A program made the position numbers and the translations under genes. The notes beneath the pieces were generated by a model. That model made no database searches, had not been told where the DNA came from, and was given only the letters and a program-made list of their open reading frames with translations. Positions 34,689-40,130 of a stretch of 64,000 bases of DNA are shown here, one piece after another (within the stretch, counting starts at the first letter, position 1; each line of letters starts with the position of its first letter). Origin of the DNA: DASWZN01 sp963841635 (GTDB lineage Bacteria > Acidobacteriota > Terriglobia > Bryobacterales > Bryobacteraceae); assembly GCA_963841635.1 (NCBI GenBank), contig CAWJDO010000002.1:1798001-1862000 (forward strand), read 5' to 3'.

Positions 34689-34949
34689 TTATTCGAGGGT
34701 ATTGAGCCCCGCGCCTCCCTGCGCCTGAGAAGGCGCCGCCGCCGCCGTCGAGCCCTGACCACAGACCGGGCAGTGCTCGTCACAGAAGAGGCCTCGACGC
34801 TGTAACGGACAGTGCCTCGCCGTGGCCGCACACACAGAGCAGCGCGCGCGGTCATGCCTAAGCCTGAGACAACCCTGGATGTCGGAGCGTCTGTCTGCGC
34901 CCTTGTCTGTGACAGGCGGTCTGCGGCGGTTCTTTGTCGGCTGCCTCAT
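34689..34949 (-). CDS. Cys-rich mini-protein, putative zinc finger
   Basis: The 86-residue product has a basic N-terminus (MRQPTKNRRRPP), then a cluster of seven cysteines and three histidines within about 45 residues (CSVCAATARHCPLQ, FCDEHCPVCG). The pattern resembles a small treble-clef or zinc-ribbon protein. The ATG overlaps the TGA of the nuclease gene (ATGA at 34946-34949), a strong sign that it is translated. Function unknown. Confidence 0.65.
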   Translation of the reverse strand: MRQPTKNRRRPPVTDKGADRRSDIQGCLRLRHDRARCSVCAATARHCPLQRRGLFCDEHCPVCGQGSTAAAAPSQAQGGAGLNTLE

Positions 34950-35224
34950 AGCTCTCTCACGTCCGGAAGCCGCTTCCGCGGCCTCCAGCGGTGCACCAGC
35001 TTGCGCACGTTGGCAGGAACCGAGAACAGCCGCATGGTCTCCATCTCGACCGCCCCGGGCCAGTCGCGGGTCTTGACCTGGCACAGCACCACGTCTGTCG
35101 AGCCGATACCCACGATGTCCCACGCGCCCAGGCTCGCCGCTGATCGCGTACACCGATAACCGGCGGCCTCCAACACGGCCATGCTGCGGTGCTCGTTGTG
35201 GCTCCCCTTCCGCTTACTGTTCAC
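34946..35224 (-). CDS. Minimal Hjc-like/PD-(D/E)xK nuclease
   Basis: The 92-residue product fits archaeal-type Holliday-junction resolvases and related phage nucleases. Glu11 lies in KGSHNEHRSMAVLEAAGYRC, Asp36 in SLGAWDIVG, and Q49-V-K51 in DVVLCQVKTRDWP (Gln replacing the usual Glu of the ExK pair, a known variation). Start GTG 35224 has GGAGGG 7 bases upstream. It overlaps the preceding gene by 11 bases and the next by 4. A role in resolving recombination or replication intermediates of the element is inferred. Confidence 0.75.
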   Translation of the reverse strand: MNSKRKGSHNEHRSMAVLEAAGYRCTRSAASLGAWDIVGIGSTDVVLCQVKTRDWPGAVEMETMRLFSVPANVRKLVHRWRPRKRLPDVREL

Positions 35225-35723
35225 GCGCCACCCTCCGGTGTCGTAGACGGGTCCGGCGCCGCCACCACCACCTGACAAGCTCGGATCTGAGTTCGTGAGG
35301 CGGCCGGCCCGCAATACCCAACGCGAGCATCCGGTTGATTGCCGCGTAGCGCTCAGCGTCCTGCGGCCGTGGCCGTACGGACCCGAAGAGAGATACCAAA
35401 GCCTGGAAGTCCCGCCATGCCTGCTGCGCCGTTCGGCACTTCGAGCGGAGACCGCAGGACCTGCCACGGTCGATCAGGTCGCTGATCTCTCGCATCAAAC
35501 CGGAGAGTTGCAGCGCGCCCCGCAGCCTCCGCAGTATTCTCAGAGAGTTCTGAAGTGCAGCCTCGTTCTCGGAGCCCGTGCGCGTGGCGGAGATGGCCTG
35601 CGCTTCGCCAGCGATTCTTCGTAGGTCCTCTGGGAGGCCTGGAAGGTCCCAACCCTGCCGCTGGGCTTCCTCGGCGCAACTGGCGGTGTCCTGGAGCTCG
35701 GCGCACAACTCGTCGATCAGCAT
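35214..35723 (-). CDS. Unknown protein of the integrated element, 169 aa
   Basis: ATG 35723 is preceded by GAGGTGA. The product is mostly helical and charged (MLIDELCAELQDTASCAEEAQRQGWDLPGLPEDLRRIAGEAQAI, then SLRILRRLRGALQLSGLMREISDLIDRG) and ends with an Arg/Trp-rich tail (VRWWWRRRTRLRHRRVAREQ), suggesting nucleic-acid contact. It overlaps its upstream neighbour by 7 bases and the nuclease by 11. No family recognised. Confidence 0.6.
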   Translation of the reverse strand: MLIDELCAELQDTASCAEEAQRQGWDLPGLPEDLRRIAGEAQAISATRTGSENEAALQNSLRILRRLRGALQLSGLMREISDLIDRGRSCGLRSKCRTAQQAWRDFQALVSLFGSVRPRPQDAERYAAINRMLALGIAGRPPHELRSELVRWWWRRRTRLRHRRVAREQ

Positions 35724-35953
35724 GCGGTCACCTCGAACAGCGGCAGCGATCCTGCTTCGGCGCGCGGCCTGATGCCGGGCGAACCTTCCTCCGCCGGCCC
35801 GCCGTGCTGGGCCAGGTACAGCCGGGCCCACTGCACCAACCCTGCGCCTTCCCCGCCGTGGCGCGCCGGATCCTCGAGTACCGCGCAGGCGGCGCGCATG
35901 TTGCCGACGCGGTAGGGGTCGCCTGTGTCTGGGCACGCTGGTTTGAAGCTCAC
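35717..35953 (-). CDS. Small unknown protein of the integrated element, 78 aa
   Basis: GTG 35953 overlaps the stop of the 443-aa gene (GTGA), and its own stop overlaps the next start, so it is embedded in the coupled gene string. The product (MSFKPACPDTGDPYRVGNMRAACAVLEDPARHGGEG ... WARLYLAQHG) begins with a Cys-x5-Pro-Tyr-rich segment and has no recognised domain. Support rests on gene spacing rather than similarity. Confidence 0.5.
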   Translation of the reverse strand: MSFKPACPDTGDPYRVGNMRAACAVLEDPARHGGEGAGLVQWARLYLAQHGGPAEEGSPGIRPRAEAGSLPLFEVTAC

Positions 35954-37281
35954 GAGCGCACCCCCGACGCCGGCAGGCGAGTGCCGTCCGTGTCCCAAAT
36001 CTCATCGGGGGCTGGGTGCGCAGCGTTTTCAAGCCGCTGCTGTTCGTCAAAGTAGCTCTTGATCACCACCGGGAACCACGCGAAGCTCTGCGGGCCGCTT
36101 TCCGTGCCGGGGCGGTGACCGCGTTCGTGATACAAGACCTGTAGTGCCTGTTTCACCTCAGCCTCGGTCTGTCCGTCTGCTGCGAGCATCACCGCTACCA
36201 CCTGCCGGTCACTGGGGACTTGGCCCTGCATGTAACTGGTAAGCAGTTTCTTCAGGCCCGGGTATTGCTTTGGAGTCGAAGGGGGAAGAGAAGCGCTCGG
36301 CGTGCGGCCGTTTTTGCCGCTCGCTGAGCAGTCTATGTCTAAGTCCTTCTTCAAGGAGGTAGTGGAAGAGGTAGAGGTAGAGGTAGAGGTAGAGGATGGT
36401 AAGCCCTCTCGTTGAGCGACCGTTAGACGGTCGTTAGCCCCTTCTGGTGATTTGGCGGGACTTGTAGTGCCTGATGCTGTATCCCAAGGGTACGGCTCAC
36501 TGCGCCTATCCTCTGCGCTCGTCGTACTCTCGTCGTCCGCTGCTCGTCCGCTGCCCGCGCGTTCGTCCGTTCCTCGGCCTTTCCACCGTGCCGCTCCCCG
36601 CCTGGGGTCGTACAGGTCCCCGTGGCCTTCAGCCCTATTAATTGCCGGGCAGACAGACGGAGGTTCAGCGCGCCGGGTAGGAGCGACCCGCGCCGCGTAG
36701 TGCTGCTCTGTGCCGATGCGCTGGAGAGCGTCCACCAGGTCGCGCCCCTGCATGTAGACGTTGCCCTTACCACCGATGGACGACAGATCCACCGGAGTGC
36801 CAAGCATCCGGTTGCGGATGTCCTCGGCGTGGGCCGCGTTCTCCGCGCCCGCCTCGCTCGCCACTTGGGCCTGCTGCATCCTCTCGGGCACACTGAGCGC
36901 CGCGTAAGTGCGGCCGTCCCAGTCCACCGTGCGGCCACGGTCCACGGGGACCGCCGTAGGCGCAGGGGTGGCCACCGGTGCCACCGCCGGAAGACCGCCG
37001 CCGCTCGAGGCCGACATCGCCGCGCCAACCGGGTCAGTCGGCAGACCCGCCGGCTGCGCCGTGGTGCCCTGGTAGGTTCCGTCCTTGACCGGCCGCAGAC
37101 CGGGGTCCGTCGTAAGCGCGAGCTGCATCTTGGCCGTCTCGACGCGCCGGTTGAACTCCTGCTCTGTGGCCTGCTGATCGAGTTGCCGCGCGTACTGCTG
37201 CGACTGTCGAATCTGGTTCGCCGCGGCGACGCCCTGCCACAGACCGGCATCGGTTCCAGCCATCACGTTGTCTATCGGCAT
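35950..37281 (-). CDS. Mosaic 443-aa protein: phage-structural-like N-terminus, replication-like C-terminus
   Basis: The N-terminal 200 residues (MAGTDAGLWQGVAAANQIRQSQQYARQLDQQATEQEFNRR ... MQQAQVASEAG) resemble internal or tail-associated phage proteins in composition. Residues about 210-335 are low-complexity, including a Ser-Thr run encoded by a hexanucleotide repeat. The last 110 residues (QYPGLKKLLTSYMQGQVPSDRQVVAVMLAADGQTEAEVKQALQVLYHERG ... SFAWFPVVIKSYFDEQQ) look like the C-terminus of phage replication/helicase-loader proteins. Start ATG 37281 overlaps the HTH gene. A past internal deletion fusing two phage genes would explain it; this is inference. Confidence 0.55.
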   Translation of the reverse strand: MPIDNVMAGTDAGLWQGVAAANQIRQSQQYARQLDQQATEQEFNRRVETAKMQLALTTDPGLRPVKDGTYQGTTAQPAGLPTDPVGAAMSASSGGGLPAVAPVATPAPTAVPVDRGRTVDWDGRTYAALSVPERMQQAQVASEAGAENAAHAEDIRNRMLGTPVDLSSIGGKGNVYMQGRDLVDALQRIGTEQHYAARVAPTRRAEPPSVCPAINRAEGHGDLYDPRRGAARWKGRGTDERAGSGRAADDESTTSAEDRRSEPYPWDTASGTTSPAKSPEGANDRLTVAQREGLPSSTSTSTSTSSTTSLKKDLDIDCSASGKNGRTPSASLPPSTPKQYPGLKKLLTSYMQGQVPSDRQVVAVMLAADGQTEAEVKQALQVLYHERGHRPGTESGPQSFAWFPVVIKSYFDEQQRLENAAHPAPDEIWDTDGTRLPASGVRS

Positions 37282-37511
37282 GCCCCTGCCTCCATCCCAT
37301 TCGTGCGTAGCCGTGACTCCAGCACCCCGGCCTCGACCCGGAAACGGCCGCACAGACGCACGGCGCCCAGCTCGCCGGCCTTGACAGCCTTCCGGACAAG
37401 GTAAAGCGACAGGCCCGATTCACGGGCTGCCGCAGGCAACGTGAGCCAACGGCGCTGACCCAGCGCACATGGGATCGGTTGTGCCGAAGGTACGGGCTGA
37501 AGTGTGCTCAT
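37272..37511 (-). CDS. Small HTH protein, excisionase-like
   Basis: The 79-residue product contains a MerR/Xis-type winged helix: WLTLPAAARESGLSLYLVRKAVKAGELGAVRLCGRFRVEAGVLESRLR (residues 22-70), as in recombination directionality factors and DNA-binding excisionases. It is the first gene of the minus-strand string that ends with the integrase. It is divergent from the gene at 37619, the position expected for an element's control region. ATG 37511 is preferred; the ribosome site (AGAGG) is 13 bases away and weak. Confidence 0.7.
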   Translation of the reverse strand: MSTLQPVPSAQPIPCALGQRRWLTLPAAARESGLSLYLVRKAVKAGELGAVRLCGRFRVEAGVLESRLRTNGMEAGACR

Positions 37512-37618
37512 CACTGAATAATTGCCTCTGACTCGCACTGAGGTTCACTAACGCGTGAGGTTTTGGCCTGTTGTGTTCCGTCTCGGCAGAACCGTGGACG
37601 CGGCCCGCTCGTCGGCGT

Positions 37619-37972
37619 ATGCTGGAGGCCATGCCGCACCCCAACAAATTGCAGTGGGTCATCATCTGGGCCACAGTGTTGGTGGCCGCTCACCTCTGGA
37701 TGGGGCTCAGCCTGGATGACCTCTGGCCAGGGAACGCCGCCGTGGGCTGGGGTCTGCTGGCCTACTTGAGTCCAGCCAGGTACCCTCAACCCGACGAGAC
37801 TCCAAAGCTCGCCGTCACGGTCCTGGCAGTCGGTCTGCTGCTCACTTGGATGGCATCTAGCAAGCGCAGCTCAGGCGCCACGCCGAGCCCGCGAAGCCAG
37901 CCGGGATGCCCACAGCCGCGCGGCGTCCCGGTCGGTCCTGCATCGCCTGAAGATCACGACAAGGGCATCTGA
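37619..37972 (+). CDS. Small two-helix membrane protein of the integrated element
   Basis: The product (117 residues from ATG 37619, or 113 from ATG 37631) has two hydrophobic helices: LQWVIIWATVLVAAHLWMGL and LAVTVLAVGLLLTWMA, joined by DDLWPGNAAVGWGLLAYLSPARYPQPDETPK, followed by a Pro/Ser-rich polar tail. GGAGG precedes the second ATG by only 2 bases. Two-TM proteins in phage satellites can be holins or immunity proteins, but nothing here proves either. Confidence 0.5.
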   Translation: MLEAMPHPNKLQWVIIWATVLVAAHLWMGLSLDDLWPGNAAVGWGLLAYLSPARYPQPDETPKLAVTVLAVGLLLTWMASSKRSSGATPSPRSQPGCPQPRGVPVGPASPEDHDKGI

Positions 37973-38038
37973 GCGGAACTCGAGATCCGCGGCACCGAGC
38001 CTGACGAGCAGAGAACGCGCGATTGCTCAGTCCGTCAT

Positions 38039-38054
38039 GCAACGGGTCCGTTGC
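38039..38054. repeat. Inverted repeat GCAACGG-GT-CCGTTGC
   Basis: A perfect 7-bp-arm palindrome between the ends of two converging genes of the element. It may be a bidirectional terminator stem (no T tract) or a protein site. Confidence 0.35.
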
Positions 38055-38072
38055 GTGACAAGCAGCCGGCGG

Positions 38073-38261
38073 CTACTTCTCGGCGCGCGTCTTCTTGGCC
38101 GTTCGCACAGCGACGGCCGCGGATGAAGCCTTCTTCGCACGGTCGGTGCGTTGCTCTGGCGTCATGGTCTCCAGGGAGCGCTTGCCGCCGAGTTTGCCGC
38201 CCTTCGCCCCTTGTCGGCGGAAGAACTCCAGGACGTCGGGCGGGAGTCTCTTCTTTGGCAT
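38073..38261 (-). CDS. Small basic protein, 62 aa
   Basis: The product (MPKKRLPPDVLEFFRRQGAKGGKLGGKRSLETMTPEQRTDRAKKASSAAVAVR) has the GAKGGKLGGK plus MTPEQRTDRAKKAS pattern of a family of very short basic proteins common in environmental bacteria and phages; no function is known to me. It converges with the gene at 37619 and is divergent from the serine recombinase 79 bp away. Confidence 0.7.
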   Translation of the reverse strand: MPKKRLPPDVLEFFRRQGAKGGKLGGKRSLETMTPEQRTDRAKKASSAAVAVRTAKKTRAEK

Positions 38262-38340
38262 GTGTCCATCTTAACCCGGTTTTGGTGTGCCAGCGCCATT
38301 TTTCTCTTGTAATCTAAAGGGGGTTTAGGTACAATGAGAC

Positions 38341-39015
38341 ATGAAGGCAATCGGCTACATCAGGGTGAGCACGGAGAAACAGGCGGACTTCGGCGTGTCG
38401 CTCGAAGCCCAAGCAGAGAAGGTCCGGGCTATGGCGGTCGTGCAGGGCGCCGAACTCGCGGAGGTCATCGTTGACGCAGGCGAGTCGGCCAAGTCCCTGA
38501 ACCGTCCGGGCATGGCGCGGCTCCTCTCCCTGGTGGATGCCGGCGCGGTGGATGCCGTCATTGTGGCGAAGCTCGACAGGCTCACCAGGAGCGTCAAAGA
38601 CCTTGCGGAACTGCTGGAGCGGTTCACCCGGCGCGGCGTGTCGCTGGTGAGCGTGGCTGAGTCGCTGGACACAGGGACAGCGGCCGGCCGGCTGGTGCTC
38701 AACATCATGGTGAGCGTCAGCCAGTGGGAGCGGGAAGCCATCGGAGAGCGGACGCGGGATGCCATGAGCCACAAGCGGGCGAACGGTGAGCGGGTGGGTA
38801 CGCTCCCCTTCGGCTACCGCGTGGAGGCGGACGGCTCACACCTCGAGGCGGACCCGGCGGAGCAAGGCATCCTGGCCCGCATCCGGGAACTGAAGGCGGC
38901 GGGCCACACCACCAGACAGATCGCGGCCGAACTGAACCGGCAGGGATTCACCACCAGGCGCGGGACCGCGTGGCGGTTCCAGTACGTCGCGGGAGCACTC
39001 CAGGCGGCGGCATAG
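38341..39015 (+). CDS. Serine recombinase (resolvase/invertase family)
   Basis: The 224-residue product has the resolvase catalytic domain with nucleophile Ser10 (AIGYIRVSTEKQADFGVSLEAQ), the Arg-rich active-site segment AKLDRLTRSVKDLAELLERF and the E-helix region VSQWEREAIGERTRDAMSHKRANGER. A short recombinase-like C-terminus follows (LPFGYRVEADG ... AAGHTTRQIAAELNRQGFTTRRGTAWRFQYVAGAL). It is longer than classic resolvases but lacks the coiled-coil of large serine integrases. It coexists with a tyrosine integrase in the same element and may resolve dimers or invert DNA. Confidence 0.92.
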   Translation: MKAIGYIRVSTEKQADFGVSLEAQAEKVRAMAVVQGAELAEVIVDAGESAKSLNRPGMARLLSLVDAGAVDAVIVAKLDRLTRSVKDLAELLERFTRRGVSLVSVAESLDTGTAAGRLVLNIMVSVSQWEREAIGERTRDAMSHKRANGERVGTLPFGYRVEADGSHLEADPAEQGILARIRELKAAGHTTRQIAAELNRQGFTTRRGTAWRFQYVAGALQAAA

Positions 39016-39024
39016 GCGGGCGGC

Positions 39025-39192
39025 ATGGCGAAGCGGACAGCCAAGGCGAAGAAGAAGGCGGCTCCAAAGAAGGGCCGGGCGTGGTTCGAGCGGAGGGTAG
39101 CCGAACTCAAGACCGCAGCGGAGAAGCTGCCGGCCGCTCGGCAAGAGCAACTGAGGCGGGAACTCGAAGGCGAAGGGGACCCGGAGCAATAA
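39025..39192 (+). CDS. Lys/Ala-rich mini-protein, 55 aa
   Basis: ATG 39025 lies 9 bases after the recombinase stop. The product starts with a histone-H1-like basic stretch (MAKRTAKAKKKAAPKKGR) and continues with an amphipathic helix (AWFERRVAELKTAAEKLPAARQEQLRRELEGEG). It probably binds DNA and is likely co-transcribed with the recombinase. Confidence 0.55.
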   Translation: MAKRTAKAKKKAAPKKGRAWFERRVAELKTAAEKLPAARQEQLRRELEGEGDPEQ

Positions 39193-39261
39193 CGGCGCGA
39201 GGCGGGCCCTTCCCCCAGGCTTTCGACCGGGGCTGGCCCGTGGTATAACTGAGGGCTTCTT

Positions 39262-39474
39262 ATGAGAAACGAAGATTCAGACTACGAACTCTTAGAACGA
39301 GAGGAACTGGGGCTGCTGGTAGAGTTGCGCCAGAAGATGGAGAGCCGAGCCGCACACCTCGCAGAGCATCCCGTCCGCGGCCCCGAGGGGCGCGGGGAGC
39401 TCTCCAAGATCGCGCTGATACTGGACATGGCCCGCGCGGTGCTGGGCCCCTCAGCCGCGCCGATCCCGGCATAG
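39262..39474 (+). CDS. Small acidic/helical unknown protein, 70 aa
   Basis: The product (MRNEDSDYELLEREELGLLVELRQKMESRAAHLAEHPVRG ... LSKIALILDMARAVLG) is a helical, mildly acidic protein. There is no clear ribosome site before ATG 39262. It is the last plausible gene before attR; the 250 bp from 39475 to 39724 show no supported gene. Confidence 0.45.
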   Translation: MRNEDSDYELLEREELGLLVELRQKMESRAAHLAEHPVRGPEGRGELSKIALILDMARAVLGPSAAPIPA

Positions 39475-39724
39475 TCGCAGCCTGCGGCGGCGGCCGTGGT
39501 ACATTCGGCAGGGCCGAACTGGCGTCCTATTGGTCGGCTTCGGGTTGGTTAGCGCCTACCCCGTGGTCGGCTGCGCCGCTTCGGCCCTCTCTTCGGTTCG
39601 GGCCGTGCTCACCTGCCTCTGCGGCTTTCCGTACTTATTCCGGAGTTCTGCACACCACGGCTGCGGGAAGGCGGGGGGTCATACTGGGAACGCAACCGAA
39701 CGGGCGTTGATTCGACGGGGGAAA

Positions 39725-39801
39725 TGGTAGGCGCGGCAGGACTCGAACCTGCGACCCTCGGCTTAGAAGGCCGATGCTCTATCCACCTGAGCTACGCGCC
39801 C
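39725..39801 (-). tRNA. tRNA-Arg(UCU)
   Basis: Read on the minus strand: acceptor GGGCGCG, D arm GCTCAGGTGGATAGAGC, anticodon stem TCGGC/GCCGA around loop CTTCTAA (anticodon TCT), T arm GCAGGTTCGAGTCCTGC, acceptor CGCGCCT, A and an encoded CCA. All four stems pair (one G-U at the end). The last 50 bases are duplicated at 32875-32924 as the other end of the integrated element. Confidence 0.96.
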
Positions 39802-39844
39802 GAGCAATTCTTGTCCGATTGTAGGATAGGTGGGCGGGCTGCCG

Positions 39845-40021
39845 CTAGCTGACGTCGCCGGCCAAAGCCGACTGGGTCGACGTCCAGATGACACTGATAC
39901 TTCCGGACCCATTCAGGAACAGCGCGGCGCTTACGAGCGCCACAAATGCCAGGAGGAGGGTGTACTCCGTGACGTCCTGCCCGCCGTCCTCAAGCAACCG
40001 TTTGTAGATAGCAGCTCGCAT
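39845..40021 (-). CDS. Flp/Fap-type (type IVb) pilin
   Basis: The 58-residue product begins MRAAIYKRLLEDGGQDVTEYTLLLAFVALVSAALFL. It has the short basic leader, a Gly before Gln (G14-Q15), Glu5-equivalent E19-Y20 and a 20-residue hydrophobic helix, exactly the Flp pilin pattern cleaved by a TadV-type prepilin peptidase. No tad secretion genes are in the window, so it is an orphan pilin gene, just outside the integrated element. Start ATG 40021 has no strong ribosome site. The 109 bp between it and the peptidase gene hold nothing recognised. Confidence 0.82.
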   Translation of the reverse strand: MRAAIYKRLLEDGGQDVTEYTLLLAFVALVSAALFLNGSGSISVIWTSTQSALAGDVS

Positions 40022-40130
40022 GGCTATTAGGTGTGTTTCTTACTATGGGGCGCTTTGGTCCTGAAATCAATGGGCTCGTAGTACTGGCAGTACGACGCCC
40101 GGGCTCCCCCATTGAAGGGGCCTGGTACCC

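Larger units (their letters stand above)
32875..39774. mobile_element. 6.9-kb genetic element integrated in tRNA-Arg(UCU)
   Basis: The element is bounded by perfect 50-bp direct repeats (32875-32924 and 39725-39774) that equal the 3' part of tRNA-Arg, from the anticodon stem to CCA. It encodes a tyrosine integrase next to the left repeat, seven further minus-strand genes with overlapping ends, a serine recombinase and five small proteins. No capsid, portal, large terminase, conjugation or replication initiator gene is recognised, which fits a phage satellite or a reduced prophage. The tRNA gene is kept intact at the right end. Confidence 0.9.

Noticed and set aside
36423..37250. A 275-codon frame overlapping the mosaic gene on the same strand
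   Set aside because: Its product is almost pure Arg/Ser/Pro/Thr, lacks gene-overlap signals, and the alternative frame has coupled starts and stops at both ends.
39530..39730. A 66-codon frame running into attR
   Set aside because: It ends inside the tRNA/att sequence, has no ribosome site and its product has no sensible composition.
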